A program made the translations under genes and the position numbers. A stretch of DNA of 64,000 bases from NCBI GenBank assembly GCA_018061065.1, contig JAGOUV010000006.1, positions 17,235-81,234 on the forward strand, read 5' to 3'. Of the stretch, positions 7,916 to 19,387 are shown one piece after another; position 1 is the first letter of the stretch; every line of letters begins with the position of its first letter. The notes below the pieces were generated by a model that had not been told where the DNA came from, did no database searches, and worked only from the letters and a program-made list of their open reading frames with translations. The DNA is from Candidatus Altimarinota bacterium. Its GTDB lineage: Bacteria > Patescibacteriota > Gracilibacteria > UBA1369 > UM-FILTER-53-11.

Positions 7916-10900
7916 ATGTTCCGCGAAAATAAAAATACACATCGATTCATCTATAGGACTACCTCACCGAGAGGAGGCGCCTCCGAAGGCGCAGTGCCAC
8001 CAGATGAGCAAGATGAGGAGCAGAAGCTGCGCATGAATCAGCTCATGGAGGAAGATCGTCGTCGCAGTTTACAGACGAAGATCGGTACTTCACGCGCAAG
8101 CACGGCTACTAAGTTGCGCATGCGCGACTATCTTTCTGCGGAGGATGCCTCCAAGCAGAATTTAGTTGAGCGTTTTTTGAATGATGAAAATGTAAATGAA
8201 GCAACGCTTTTGAAAGAAATGAACGAGATCGAGTCGTTGGAGGATTCGTGGAAAGTGATTGGCTCGATTCAGCGTGATGTGCGTGGAAAAATTCATGAGT
8301 TGCAGTGGCGTGTAGAAGGATATGCGGATCGTTTACCGCATCAGCGTGCACGTTTTGAGGCTGCGTTAAAAGATATTAAAGCATTGAATCGCAACGATGA
8401 TATTTTTGATCGCGGCTTAAAGAATGAGCTGCTTGCACTTATGAAGCCAGCGCAAAATGGCGATAAGACTGCTGTTTTAAATTCAGCTGCGGTGAAGGCA
8501 ATTTACATGCTCGATCCGACCTCAAAAGATTTTGAGAAACAGATGAAAGTGTATCAGCCATTGATAGAGAAACGCACCGGAGGAGATGCAATTTTTAAAC
8601 GCATTATCGAACGCAAGCGTGAGGAAATTATTATTGAAAGGAATTTTAAGAAATTGACGGATACCGCCAATAACATGATCAGCGATAACTTGAGTAGAGT
8701 GCGTCGTGCCGCTGATAAAAAAGAAATTCTCAAAAATGCTTCCAGTGCCGTGGGAGTGAGTATTGAAGAGGGAACTGAGCTTGAGTATGAGCGCCCGGAT
8801 CCTACGTCAATCATATCAGTGAAGAGCAAGCACCACGTCACGATTAAAAATATTACGATCGAGGAAATTCCTAAATATGATAATCACGGGAATCGCATTG
8901 GGTATGTGCTCGGTGCACCGAAAATTATTTTAGATGATGGTAGCTCATATACGTTGGGTCGTTTTAAGAAATGGGTGGACGCAGTGGATGCAGTTGAGGC
9001 GGTTCACGGTATGAAGGAGGTGCAGAAAAAGATTGGATACGGCGTTTACGGAAGTGAGTTAGAGGCGGGCACGATGCTTTCATACATGTTGCACACGCGC
9101 ACTAAGGAAGGAAAAATTTTGGGAACACCGACATTCGTGACGGTCACTGAAATTAAAAATGGAGTTATTTATTTTAATATGCCGGTTCAGTTTGCACCGG
9201 GTATGGAGGGTGTCGATGAATTTGAGATGCGTGAGTCACTTACCTATGGAGAGTTTGTAAAATGGTGGCATCGTTATGAAGTTGAAAAGGCGATGAGTCA
9301 GCAAGAGCTGCGCGAGGCGCTTTTCCGCTATAACCAAGTTCAGAATAAAGAATACGGAACTAATACAGATAGCAATCCACCGATTGACCTGGAGGCGGGT
9401 GAAGAGCTGCGGTATCCCGATGATAGTGGTGCTAGTTTTATTATAGAAAAAGTAGACAACAACGGCGTGAAATTAAATAACGGCCGCTACATGTCGTTCC
9501 CTGAATTTTTTAATTGGATTAAGGTAAATCAAGTTGAAAAATTGCCGATAAAGGTGCGTTCACGTGCAGAGCGTGAAGAAGAGGAGAATGTACGTAAAGG
9601 AATCAAGGATAAACTTGAACATGAGTTTACTAAGGTTGAGTTAAAAGAAGATGCTGCCGCAAAGCGTTGGGAAGGCGTGTATAAAGAACGCGATGAAGTA
9701 CAGGCTCAGACACCAATGAAAATGCTTGCTCGCATGTGGCATACCACGACGTTTTTGTCGCTCGCGGATCTTTGGAATGTGGGTAAGGAAATTTATGAAT
9801 TTGTGAAGCGCCGCCACGAGCGCCGTTCAAAGGGTCGTTATGCAGAGGCGCTCAGTAAGATGCCGGGCTTGCTCGGTGTGGAAGGTGAGCGTGTGAAGGA
9901 ATCCGCAGAACACGAAGAAGTAAATAAATATAAGGAAGCCATGGAGCACTGGGGTATTCCTAAAATTAAAAAAACCATGTACGAGACGTCCGATAAAGAT
10001 GTCTCAAAAGCCTGTATGCTCACGCTCATTCATAAAGGTGAAATGCGTTGGGATGATCATTTTATGTGGAATACACTCAACCGTTTGACCTCACGCTACA
10101 CGCTTAAAGGTACGATGTTGTATATCCCGTCGCCGGAAAAAATGCCACCGGGAGAAAGTGGTGAAGATTTTTGTAGAAAATCTATTGATGCGCTTTGGGG
10201 TGAGGGTACTGCTGCCGAGTGGTATATGGATAACACAGGTAAGTACAACAGCCACAAAAAAGAATTTGAGTGGAAGTTTAAACAGTTGGAAAACGATCCA
10301 AAAGGTACGGGTGGTCCTTCTGCTGAGTTGCGCAAGATGTTGCAGGACTGGCTCAAGGGTGAATACGTGAGTCCTCATGAATATGAGGCGATTTTGGATG
10401 GTGCACTTAAATACGGAAAAATGTACACGGAAGACAAAGTGTTCTTCATTTTTATGGGAGTAATGGCGCGTGAAGGTAATGGACACGGCCATAATCCTCA
10501 CGGTGAAACACTACTACATATCGATCGTCTTGGTGAATTGAACTCGTTGTATCTTAACCAGTTCCCTTTGCTTGATTTTTATACTCAGGAAGTTGTGTAT
10601 GACCCCATCATCAAGAAACATCGAAAATTGAATTTGAACGATTTTATGGAAATGATGGAAGAGTATTTCCCTAATGATTTCCGTAATTGTAAGGCGTCAG
10701 AAGAGTTTAATAGATTTTTATGGGAGAAAATGCTTATGAGTGATTCGGTTCGTGTGCGTATTAGTAAGGGCTTACGCAACGCAGAAAACATGGATCACGA
10801 TGACGCGCATCTCTATATCCCTCCCGCAAGTGCAACTGAAATTGATCAGTTAACGCTGCCCGCTACAGGTAACAAGAAATATTTCTCTACACCTGGTTTT

Positions 10901-11518
10901 ATGAATGCCTATCCAGGTTTTGCCCATTATATTAAGAGTCTTACGTATTCAATTGATGAAGAAGATGACGACGAAAAGCGTGGAAACAAGATTTCATCGC
11001 TTGCTGAAGGTATAAACTCTTTTATTCGTTTCGATTTGATCATGGATAGTCGTTATGACAAAAAGAGCCCGGCACGCGCACGTTTGGATGAACATCACTA
11101 TAGAAGTCCTCCAGTGGTGGATGATGTAACCGTGGGTTTCCATCAGGGGCAGATGCGTAATTTAGTAATGGAAATTGCTAAGGAATACGGTCGTGCACAA
11201 GATTTTGATTTCTTATATAAAGATAAAACAAAGTCGATTTTGGATAAGGATGAGGAGCGCAAACAAAATGAATATGAAGGTAAAGTTCAGAATCTTCCTC
11301 AATTAGTACAGGCCATGATCGCTGAAGATAAAGGTGCAAAAGCAATGCAAGTTATCAAACGTGCTATCTCACGCGGTATGGACGCGGCAAATGGACTACG
11401 TGGTATTCCTCGTGCGGATCGTCCTGGTCGAGATAAACTTATTGAATTGCGCAACCACGCACGAGAGGCTTTGGTCGAACGCCAGCATGCAGAAGAGCAT
11501 GGAGATGCCCATCACTAG
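7916..11518 (+). CDS. Very large cytoplasmic protein with three internal repeats, unknown function (1200 aa)
   Basis: I recognise no family. The first ~270 residues are charged and helical. Three related beta-rich modules follow, at about residues 286-362, 385-460 and 495-543. Each opens with Gly-Thr/Glu-x-Leu plus an aromatic residue and closes with an aromatic-rich helix start (YTLGRFKKWV, LTYGEFVKWW, MSFPEFFNWI). Residues ~600-1100 form a helical domain with many Trp, Tyr and Met residues and a His cluster (NGHGHNPHGETLLH). The tail is basic and ends in a His/Glu-rich tip. No signal peptide or membrane helix is evident. It is the last gene of the cluster; the upstream VirB6-like protein is its likely partner (inference). 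Confidence 0.75.
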   Translation: MFRENKNTHRFIYRTTSPRGGASEGAVPPDEQDEEQKLRMNQLMEEDRRRSLQTKIGTSRASTATKLRMRDYLSAEDASKQNLVERFLNDENVNEATLLKEMNEIESLEDSWKVIGSIQRDVRGKIHELQWRVEGYADRLPHQRARFEAALKDIKALNRNDDIFDRGLKNELLALMKPAQNGDKTAVLNSAAVKAIYMLDPTSKDFEKQMKVYQPLIEKRTGGDAIFKRIIERKREEIIIERNFKKLTDTANNMISDNLSRVRRAADKKEILKNASSAVGVSIEEGTELEYERPDPTSIISVKSKHHVTIKNITIEEIPKYDNHGNRIGYVLGAPKIILDDGSSYTLGRFKKWVDAVDAVEAVHGMKEVQKKIGYGVYGSELEAGTMLSYMLHTRTKEGKILGTPTFVTVTEIKNGVIYFNMPVQFAPGMEGVDEFEMRESLTYGEFVKWWHRYEVEKAMSQQELREALFRYNQVQNKEYGTNTDSNPPIDLEAGEELRYPDDSGASFIIEKVDNNGVKLNNGRYMSFPEFFNWIKVNQVEKLPIKVRSRAEREEEENVRKGIKDKLEHEFTKVELKEDAAAKRWEGVYKERDEVQAQTPMKMLARMWHTTTFLSLADLWNVGKEIYEFVKRRHERRSKGRYAEALSKMPGLLGVEGERVKESAEHEEVNKYKEAMEHWGIPKIKKTMYETSDKDVSKACMLTLIHKGEMRWDDHFMWNTLNRLTSRYTLKGTMLYIPSPEKMPPGESGEDFCRKSIDALWGEGTAAEWYMDNTGKYNSHKKEFEWKFKQLENDPKGTGGPSAELRKMLQDWLKGEYVSPHEYEAILDGALKYGKMYTEDKVFFIFMGVMAREGNGHGHNPHGETLLHIDRLGELNSLYLNQFPLLDFYTQEVVYDPIIKKHRKLNLNDFMEMMEEYFPNDFRNCKASEEFNRFLWEKMLMSDSVRVRISKGLRNAENMDHDDAHLYIPPASATEIDQLTLPATGNKKYFSTPGFMNAYPGFAHYIKSLTYSIDEEDDDEKRGNKISSLAEGINSFIRFDLIMDSRYDKKSPARARLDEHHYRSPPVVDDVTVGFHQGQMRNLVMEIAKEYGRAQDFDFLYKDKTKSILDKDEERKQNEYEGKVQNLPQLVQAMIAEDKGAKAMQVIKRAISRGMDAANGLRGIPRADRPGRDKLIELRNHAREALVERQHAEEHGDAHH

Positions 11519-13044
<1,526 letters not shown>

Positions 13045-13060
13045 TAGTAGTCATCCCCAT

Positions 13061-13516
13061 ATGTCCCACATTAAATTCAAAATAGTAACTCCTGAGCGCA
13101 TTGTGTTTGAAGACACGGTAGACGCTGTTGTGTTACCCACGACTCAAGGTGAAATCACGGTGCTTCCGCATCATATTCCCCTCGTATCACTGTTGCAGGC
13201 AGGTATTGTGCGCATTAAGAAAGGGGATGAGGAAATTCCTCTCGCGGTTTCAAGTGGTGTTATCGAGGTAAATAAGAAGGAAATTGTGGTATTGGCGGAT
13301 TCTGCAGATAGAGCGGATGAGTTGGAAGAAGAAAAAATCCAGCGCGCACGCGACGATGCAAAGAAGTTAATGGAAGAAAAACGAAACGATGTTGAGGGCT
13401 TTGCAGAGGCAACCGCCATCCTGGAGCGTGAGTTGGCCCGCTTGAAATTAGTACAACAGTACAGAAGACATGCATCTCGCAGCACTCCTGGCCCACGACC
13501 TGATGATCAGCAATAA
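13061..13516 (+). CDS. atpC: ATP synthase F1 subunit epsilon
   Basis: Epsilon couples the rotor to F1 and can inhibit ATP hydrolysis. The N-terminal beta-sandwich is complete (FKIVTPERIVFEDTVDAVVL, GEITVLPHHIPLVSLLQ, SGVIEV). The C-terminal helical hairpin follows (ADELEEEKIQRARDDAKKLM). ATG 13061 gives the usual family N-terminus; an earlier in-frame TTG at 13037 overlaps the end of atpD and was rejected. A basic, Pro/Ser-rich tail (SRSTPGPRPDDQQ) extends past the helices and overlaps the start of the next gene. Confidence 0.93.
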   Translation: MSHIKFKIVTPERIVFEDTVDAVVLPTTQGEITVLPHHIPLVSLLQAGIVRIKKGDEEIPLAVSSGVIEVNKKEIVVLADSADRADELEEEKIQRARDDAKKLMEEKRNDVEGFAEATAILERELARLKLVQQYRRHASRSTPGPRPDDQQ

Positions 13517-13724
13517 AAAGTCGAACACTGCATCGCTCATGTCGCTTGCCATGGATCTGGGCTTCACCATCGCCATCCCGATTGTACTGTTTGGACTCGG
13601 CGGCGCACTCCTGGATCGCAAGCTTGGCACTTCTCCTCTGTTTCTCCTCATCGGTGTCGTTCTCTCTATTGTCATCACATCGATTGGTATCTACCGAAAA
13701 ATTAAATCGTACAAACTCTTTTAA
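13503..13724 (+). CDS. AtpI/AtpQ-like small membrane protein
   Basis: About 73 residues with two membrane helices (LAMDLGFTIAIPIVLFGLGG and FLLIGVVLSIVITSIGIYRK) joined by a short loop with LLDRKLGTSP. The spacing and loop match the AtpI-type F0F1 assembly proteins, thought to help c-ring assembly or ion supply. The ATG at 13503 overlaps the end of atpC by 14 nt; an earlier ATG at 13470 would add 11 residues and a longer overlap. Its place just before atpB is the classical atpI position, even though D and C have moved ahead of it. Confidence 0.7.
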   Translation: MISNKKSNTASLMSLAMDLGFTIAIPIVLFGLGGALLDRKLGTSPLFLLIGVVLSIVITSIGIYRKIKSYKLF

Positions 13725-13729
13725 CTCTT

Positions 13730-14611
13730 ATGGCATTCGCAGCTCCTACACTCGGTTCTGAAACACTCATGGAAATTGCTGGATTTCCTATCCGCAATAG
13801 CATGGTGATGGCATGGATCGCGATGATTCTACTGATCATCGTAGCTATCGTGTATAAGCGTAAAAGCGGCAATTTGGTTCCTCGTGGATTACAGAATTTT
13901 ATGGAGATGCTCATTGAGGGCCTCTTCAATTTTTTCAATTCAATTACACAGGACGCAAAGTTAACACGTCGTTTCTTCCCTGTTGTAGCAACTATTTTCT
14001 TCTTTGTTATCGCCTCAAACTGGCTCGGTATTTTCCCGGGCGTGGGTTCAATCGGTATTAAAGAGGGTGGCGAAGAAGCTGTACATGAAGAAATTGTTAA
14101 AGAAGAACCCGTCGCACCTACCGCAATTGTTCCTGTAGACGCAGAAGTAGGACATCCACCAGCCGGTGAATCAGCTGAAGCCGCTGTTGCCGAGGAATCC
14201 GAGGGCGGCCACGAGGTTATTCATATCTTCCGCACAGGTTACGCTGATGTGAACATGACACTTGCACTCGCGCTTATCTCTGTTTTCATGACGCAGTATT
14301 TTGGTATCAAAGCTCTTGGATTCTTTGGATATGCAGGTAAGTTTTTTGTTAATCCTTTCCGTGATCCTATCGGATTCTTCGTCGGTATACTGGAATTTAT
14401 TTCTGAGTTCGCAAAATTGATATCATTCTCTTTCCGTCTTTTTGGAAACATATTTGCCGGAGAGGTGCTTCTCGTTGTTATCGGCTTTTTGGCGCCGTTT
14501 ATTGCTCCTTTGCCTTTCTATGGACTGGAGATCTTCGTGGGATTTGTGCAGGCATTAGTGTTTGCATTGCTCACGCTGGTCTTCATGAAAAATGCTTCCA
14601 CGGCACATTAG
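13730..14611 (+). CDS. atpB: ATP synthase F0 subunit a
   Basis: Subunit a forms the half-channels that deliver ions to the c-ring. The essential arginine is in FSFRLFGNIFAGE (about R236), followed by the last two helices (LLVVIGFLAP and VGFVQALVFALLTLVFM). The N-terminal helix and the FFPVVATIFFFVIASNWLGI segment are also clear. A ~50-residue Glu/Ala/Pro-rich insertion (about residues 111-162) lies after the SNWLG helix. This is probably an extracytoplasmic loop and is longer than in standard subunits. Total length is 293 residues. It starts 5 nt after the AtpI-like gene. Confidence 0.95.
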   Translation: MAFAAPTLGSETLMEIAGFPIRNSMVMAWIAMILLIIVAIVYKRKSGNLVPRGLQNFMEMLIEGLFNFFNSITQDAKLTRRFFPVVATIFFFVIASNWLGIFPGVGSIGIKEGGEEAVHEEIVKEEPVAPTAIVPVDAEVGHPPAGESAEAAVAEESEGGHEVIHIFRTGYADVNMTLALALISVFMTQYFGIKALGFFGYAGKFFVNPFRDPIGFFVGILEFISEFAKLISFSFRLFGNIFAGEVLLVVIGFLAPFIAPLPFYGLEIFVGFVQALVFALLTLVFMKNASTAH

Positions 14612-14662
14612 GAGTAGAAAAGTACGCTATGCCGCATTGATTTCTCGTTCATTGCTCTATAA

Positions 14663-14941
<279 letters not shown>

Positions 14942-14988
14942 AGCTTACTTAATAAGCTCAACCTCGTTCAGTTGCCCTTATTACGGGC
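14942..14988 (+). promoter_or_regulatory. Hairpins between atpE and atpF
   Basis: AGCTTA (14942-14947) pairs with TAAGCT (14953-14958), starting right after the atpE stop. GCCC (14974-14977) pairs with GGGC (14985-14988). There is no T-tract, so these are not terminators. They could stabilise atpE mRNA or lower read-through to atpF. Confidence 0.4.
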
Positions 14989-15070
14989 TCCTTCACTTGG
15001 TTTCGCGCTCGCGCCGTGCGCTCGCATTGCAGCGATTTTGAAACGAATTGTGTAACCGCCCCTCTATCTT

Positions 15071-15571
15071 ATGGAATTACTCTCTAAATTAGCCATCGAC
15101 TGGAAGTTGTTGATCGCACAGATCGTCAACTTCACTATCTTGGCCATCATTCTCTTCAAACTCGTGTATCGTCCTCTCTTAGCTACCTTGGACAAACGTA
15201 CCAAGATCATTGAAAAGGGAATGCATGATGCAAAAGCAGCTGAAGAAAAACTCGCCTCTGTTGAAAAAATGGAGCACGAGCGCATGATGGAAACTAAGAA
15301 AGAAATCGGACGTCTTATAGAGGAAGCTAAGTCTGATGCTGAGACTATGAAAAAAGATATTTTGGCTGCAGCAGCAACTCAGTCAGAAGAACTTTTGGAC
15401 CGTGCACGTACGCAGATCCAGGATGAAAAGACCGCTATGCTCGCAGAAGTAAAAGGTGAGTTGGTGGGTCTCATTATCCAGACGAGCGCAAAAGTCATGG
15501 GCAGAGAATTCTCCGCAGAAGACCAGAAACGCCTCGTAGGTGCTATCAGCAATGAAATGAAGTCTGTATGA
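15071..15571 (+). CDS. atpF: ATP synthase F0 subunit b
   Basis: Peripheral-stalk subunit: one N-terminal membrane helix (WKLLIAQIVNFTILAIILFKLVY) and a long charged coiled-coil (residues about 45-140) rich in Lys, Glu and Ala. The C-terminal segment ([19 protein letters not shown]) contacts delta. Length 166, normal for the family. The stop overlaps the start of atpH by 4 nt (ATGA), so the two are translationally coupled. Confidence 0.92.
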   Translation: MELLSKLAIDWKLLIAQIVNFTILAIILFKLVYRPLLATLDKRTKIIEKGMHDAKAAEEKLASVEKMEHERMMETKKEIGRLIEEAKSDAETMKKDILAAAATQSEELLDRARTQIQDEKTAMLAEVKGELVGLIIQTSAKVMGREFSAEDQKRLVGAISNEMKSV

Positions 15572-15969
15572 AAATTACCCCTCGCAAATACGCACAAGCC
15601 CTCGCGCTTATGGTAGCTGAAAACGGTCTTGAGAAAGACAAGAATTTGATTCAAAATTTTCTCAAGATGTTACAGCGCCGCAAGCAGATGAAGCTCCTAC
15701 CCAAGATCATGAAAATGTTCGAGGCGGAGTGGTATAAGTCGCAGGGCGTCGTACAGATGCAGGTTCAGTATCCAGAAAAATTTCCCGACTCAGTAAAAGA
15801 GTTTGAGAAGCAGATGAATGCACAGTTTGATAACAAAGTAAGCATTGCTGCCACTCCTTCCTCTGCAATTTCAGGAGGACTCAAAGTTAAAATAGACGAC
15901 ACTCTTATAGACGGAACAATTGAAGCTAAACTTCAGAAGCTCACACACAACTTAATCCACAGCAAGTAA
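15568..15969 (+). CDS. atpH: ATP synthase F1 subunit delta (short form)
   Basis: Delta joins the b-stalk to the top of F1. The N-terminus ([18 protein letters not shown]) and the C-terminal [20 protein letters not shown] match the family ends. At 133 residues it is about 45 shorter than typical; the reduction lies in the N-terminal helical domain. Position between atpF and atpA is standard. The 3' gap to atpA is 19 nt and almost G-free. Confidence 0.88.
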   Translation: MKITPRKYAQALALMVAENGLEKDKNLIQNFLKMLQRRKQMKLLPKIMKMFEAEWYKSQGVVQMQVQYPEKFPDSVKEFEKQMNAQFDNKVSIAATPSSAISGGLKVKIDDTLIDGTIEAKLQKLTHNLIHSK

Positions 15970-15988
15970 GTATCTAATCCCAATCCCT

Positions 15989-17488
15989 ATGACGCACCCT
16001 AAAGATCACATTCTCCAGACTATCCAACAGGAAGTCGAAAAATTTCAATCCGGTATCTCTGCTGAGAAAGTGGGAACGGTGGTAGAAGTCGGTGATGGTA
16101 TCGCTCGTATCTCAGGATTGAGTGATGTTAAAGCTGCTGAAATGGTGGATTTTGGAAACAATGTATACGGAGTAGCATTGAACCTTGAGCAGGACACTGT
16201 TGGTGCGATGTTGATGAGCAACACGACAACTATCCGCGAAGGCGATACAGTAAAAGGAACAGGCCGTATCTTGTCAGTGCCGGTTGGTGATCAGTTGATC
16301 GGCCGCGTGGTAAATCCACTCGGTGAAGCTATTGATGGCAAAGCTCCTATTAAAACGGACAAATTCTATCCGGTTGAAAAAATTGCTCCTGGTGTTATCA
16401 CCCGTCAGTCGGTGAATCGCCCGCTGCAGACCGGTATTAAGGCAATCGACGGTATGATTCCGATTGGCCGTGGTCAACGTGAGTTGATCATTGGTGATCG
16501 TCAAACCGGTAAGACTGCCATTGCAATCGACACGATCCTCAACCAGCAAGGACAAAACATTATCTGTATCTATGTAGCGATTGGTCAGAAAGAATCTAAA
16601 ATTGCAAAGATCGTAGCAGAGTTAGAGAAGCGCGGTGCGATGAAGTACACCACGGTTGTTTTGGGAAGTGCTTCAGATCCAGCATCATTGAACTTCTTGG
16701 CTCCGTACGCAGGTTGCGCAATTGGTGAATATTTCTTGGATCAAGGAAAAGACGTACTCGTGATTTACGATGATTTGAGTAAGCACGCATGGGCATACCG
16801 TGAAATTTCATTGCTCTTACGCCGCCCACCAGGTCGTGAAGCATATCCTGGTGACGTTTTCTATCTCCACTCTCGTTTGCTTGAGCGCGCATGTTCACTT
16901 AATAAAGAAAATGGTGGTGGTTCACTTACTGCATTACCTATTATCGAGACGCAAGCTGGTGACGTATCTGCATATGTTCCTACGAACGTTATCTCGATTA
17001 CTGACGGTCAGATTTACCTTGAACCAGATCTTTTCTATAAAGGTATTCGCCCTGCGGTAAACGTAGGTCTCTCGGTATCTCGTGTGGGTTCTGCTGCTCA
17101 GACTAAGGCTATGAAAAAAGTGGCTGGCCGTCTTCGTTTGGACTTGGCTCAGTTCCGTGAATTGGCTGCATTTGCACAGTTCGGTTCTGACTTGGATGCA
17201 GGTACTAAGAAACAATTGGATCGTGGTCGCGCATTGACTGAGCTCTTGAAGCAAGGTCAGTACACCCCGCTCGTTATGGAAAAACAGGTTGTCTCATTGT
17301 ATGCCGGTATTAACGGATACTTGGATGACGTGCCAGTTGAGAAAATTGGTGAATTTGAAAAGAAATTCTTGGATTACCTTGAGCATGTTGAGCGCAGCAT
17401 TCTCAAAGAAATTGGTGAGAAGAAGGAGATGAGCCCTGAGACAGAAGAGAAATTGAAGAAGGCAATCGCCACATTTAAGACTATGTAA
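15989..17488 (+). CDS. atpA: ATP synthase F1 subunit alpha
   Basis: Non-catalytic nucleotide-binding subunit of F1. It has the P-loop [14 protein letters not shown] near residue 170, [13 protein letters not shown] in the N-terminal beta-barrel, and [20 protein letters not shown], which carries the arginine finger region. Length is 499 residues, normal. It begins 19 nt after atpH and ends 2 nt before atpG. Confidence 0.97.
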   Translation: MTHPKDHILQTIQQEVEKFQSGISAEKVGTVVEVGDGIARISGLSDVKAAEMVDFGNNVYGVALNLEQDTVGAMLMSNTTTIREGDTVKGTGRILSVPVGDQLIGRVVNPLGEAIDGKAPIKTDKFYPVEKIAPGVITRQSVNRPLQTGIKAIDGMIPIGRGQRELIIGDRQTGKTAIAIDTILNQQGQNIICIYVAIGQKESKIAKIVAELEKRGAMKYTTVVLGSASDPASLNFLAPYAGCAIGEYFLDQGKDVLVIYDDLSKHAWAYREISLLLRRPPGREAYPGDVFYLHSRLLERACSLNKENGGGSLTALPIIETQAGDVSAYVPTNVISITDGQIYLEPDLFYKGIRPAVNVGLSVSRVGSAAQTKAMKKVAGRLRLDLAQFRELAAFAQFGSDLDAGTKKQLDRGRALTELLKQGQYTPLVMEKQVVSLYAGINGYLDDVPVEKIGEFEKKFLDYLEHVERSILKEIGEKKEMSPETEEKLKKAIATFKTM

Positions 17489-17490
17489 TT

Positions 17491-18426
17491 ATGGCAAAGG
17501 GTACACGCGAAATTCGTCAGAAGATTAAGTCGACCAAAAACACACGCCAGATTACTAAGGCGATGGAACTGGTCTCCGCATCTAAGATGCGCCGTGCAGT
17601 GGCTAACACCCTTGCGCTGCGTCCTTATGCGCGTATGGCTCAAGCGCTCTTACAGAATTTGGCCGAGAAAACAGCAAATACTGAAGAGGGAGCAAAGGCT
17701 ATGCACGCATTACTTGATGTTCGCGCAGTAACAAAAGTTTTAGTGGTAGTGGTCTCTACGGATAGTGGATTATGTGGCGTATTGAACGCACAGCTCTTCC
17801 GTCGTTTAAATGAATATCTGAAAAACGAAGAGAAGTTGGATCATAAGCCGGAGTTGTCTTTCGTGGCAATCGGACGCAAGGCGCAGGATTTCCTCCGTCG
17901 TTCAGGAAAAAATGTCGTAGCTGCTTACAGCGCTATGAGTAATAAACCTAAGTTGAAAGATACGTTCCCGCTCAGTCGCATGATTTTGCAGGATTATACT
18001 TCAGGCAGTTACGATAAAGTCGTTTTGGTTTATACCGATTATATTTCCGCACTTTCTCAGAAGCCGATGGTACGCAGATTGTTGCCGTTTTCACGTGCTG
18101 CTCTGGATGAAATGATTAGTGAAATTGATAGCCAAAAAGCTATGGAAAAAGATGAGGCGACGATCCAGGAAGAGTATCTATTTGAACCTTCACCTGAAAC
18201 TATTTTCGCCACATTGTTGCCACGATTAACAGAAATGCAGGTGTATCAAGCAGTGCTTGAGGCTGCAGCATCTGAGCACGCTTCACGTATGGTGGCTATG
18301 CGCAATGCTTCTGATAATGCATCACAGCTCATCTCTGACTTTACCCTTACCTACAACAAGATTCGTCAGGCAAGTATTACGGCGGAGTTGGCTGAAATTT
18401 CAGCAGGTCGCGCAGCGTTGGAATGA
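17491..18426 (+). CDS. atpG: ATP synthase F1 subunit gamma
   Basis: Central rotor shaft. The conserved N-terminal helix is complete (REIRQKIKSTKNTRQITKAM, then ELVSASKMRRA), and so is the C-terminal one (ASEHASRMVAMRNASDNASQ followed by LTYNKIRQASITAELAEI). The middle domain contains VVVVSTDSGLCGVLN. Length 311, slightly longer than usual because of a central insertion (residues about 190-225). It is the last atp gene here. Its stop codon lies inside the extended -10 of mltG. Confidence 0.95.
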   Translation: MAKGTREIRQKIKSTKNTRQITKAMELVSASKMRRAVANTLALRPYARMAQALLQNLAEKTANTEEGAKAMHALLDVRAVTKVLVVVVSTDSGLCGVLNAQLFRRLNEYLKNEEKLDHKPELSFVAIGRKAQDFLRRSGKNVVAAYSAMSNKPKLKDTFPLSRMILQDYTSGSYDKVVLVYTDYISALSQKPMVRRLLPFSRAALDEMISEIDSQKAMEKDEATIQEEYLFEPSPETIFATLLPRLTEMQVYQAVLEAAASEHASRMVAMRNASDNASQLISDFTLTYNKIRQASITAELAEISAGRAALE

Positions 18427-18432
18427 TATACT
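18424..18432 (+). promoter_or_regulatory. Extended -10 promoter for mltG
   Basis: TGATATACT overlaps the atpG stop; TATACT is at 18427-18432. Exactly 6 nt separate it from the GTG at 18439, so +1 should be the G of the start codon: a leaderless mRNA. No -35 match is visible. Confidence 0.55.
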
Positions 18433-18438
18433 AACAAC

Positions 18439-19374
18439 GTGAAAAAACTCCTCTACATTGTCATTGGTCTTTTTATAGTTTTCTGGTGGTTCCAACGCCA
18501 GTTATTTTCTCCTGTGGACACCGATAGACAGCCGGTGACATTTGCGATTCAGCGCAGCCAGAGTTTTTCAGACATTTTGGATTCTCTAAAAGAGAAAGAG
18601 CTCATCCGTAGCACATCAGTTCTTAGCCTGTATGCTCGGGCGAGAGGTCTTGACCGCAATATGAAGGCTGGTCGCTTCGACATAGACCCGAATTTCTCTC
18701 CTGTTGAGGTACTCGCGTTTCTTAGTAATCCCTCTTCCGGTCAGCTCACCGTCACCATTCCCGAAGGCTATTCGATCTATGATATTGATGAGCGTCTCGC
18801 TGAGCTGGGTATCACTCAGGCAGGGGAGTTTACCGCTTGGGCTAAACAGGAAAACGCAGAGGGCATGCTCTTTCCCGATACGTACTTTGTCACACCTGGC
18901 GATTTTACCGCCGCTTCTTTTGGAAAATATATGAAGCGCACCTTTGAGCAAAAAGTCGTGCGAGATTTAGCGCCAGACTTTAAAGAGTCCAAGCACTCAC
19001 TTCAAGAAATAATTATCATGGCCTCTATTTTAGAAAAGGAGGCACGTCATGCTGAGGATGCGCCGATCATCGCAGGAATTTTGTGGAAGCGTATCGAGAA
19101 CGACTGGCCACTTCAGACGGATGCAACACTGCTGTATGGCGATCCAGACCGAACGGTCACTTCTAAAAAATTACAAACGGATACTCCCTACAATACCTAT
19201 ACGCGCAAAGGTTTGCCCGTCGGCCCGATTGGTAATCCGGGTCTATTGATGATTAAAGCGGCCTTACACCCACAGGAGTCACCATATTGGTTCTACCTTA
19301 CAGATAAAGACGGCCGCGCCCAATATGGCGTTACAAATGCAGATCACGAGGCCAACAAAGATCGATATTTGTAA
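18439..19374 (+). CDS. mltG: Endolytic murein transglycosylase MltG
   Basis: MltG cuts nascent glycan strands at the membrane and sets their length. It has one N-terminal membrane helix (LLYIVIGLFIVFWWFQ), a LysM-like region (LTVTIPEGYSIYDIDERLAE) and the YceG domain. The catalytic glutamate lies in IIMASILEKEAR (about residue 200). LQTDATLLYG and NTYTRKGLPVGPIGNPG are also present. Length 311, typical of compact forms. Start is GTG, supported by the promoter spacing. It implies that this organism makes peptidoglycan. It is convergent with the next gene, 13 nt apart. Confidence 0.93.
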   Translation: MKKLLYIVIGLFIVFWWFQRQLFSPVDTDRQPVTFAIQRSQSFSDILDSLKEKELIRSTSVLSLYARARGLDRNMKAGRFDIDPNFSPVEVLAFLSNPSSGQLTVTIPEGYSIYDIDERLAELGITQAGEFTAWAKQENAEGMLFPDTYFVTPGDFTAASFGKYMKRTFEQKVVRDLAPDFKESKHSLQEIIIMASILEKEARHAEDAPIIAGILWKRIENDWPLQTDATLLYGDPDRTVTSKKLQTDTPYNTYTRKGLPVGPIGNPGLLMIKAALHPQESPYWFYLTDKDGRAQYGVTNADHEANKDRYL

Positions 19375-19387
19375 TATCCGCGCGGAT

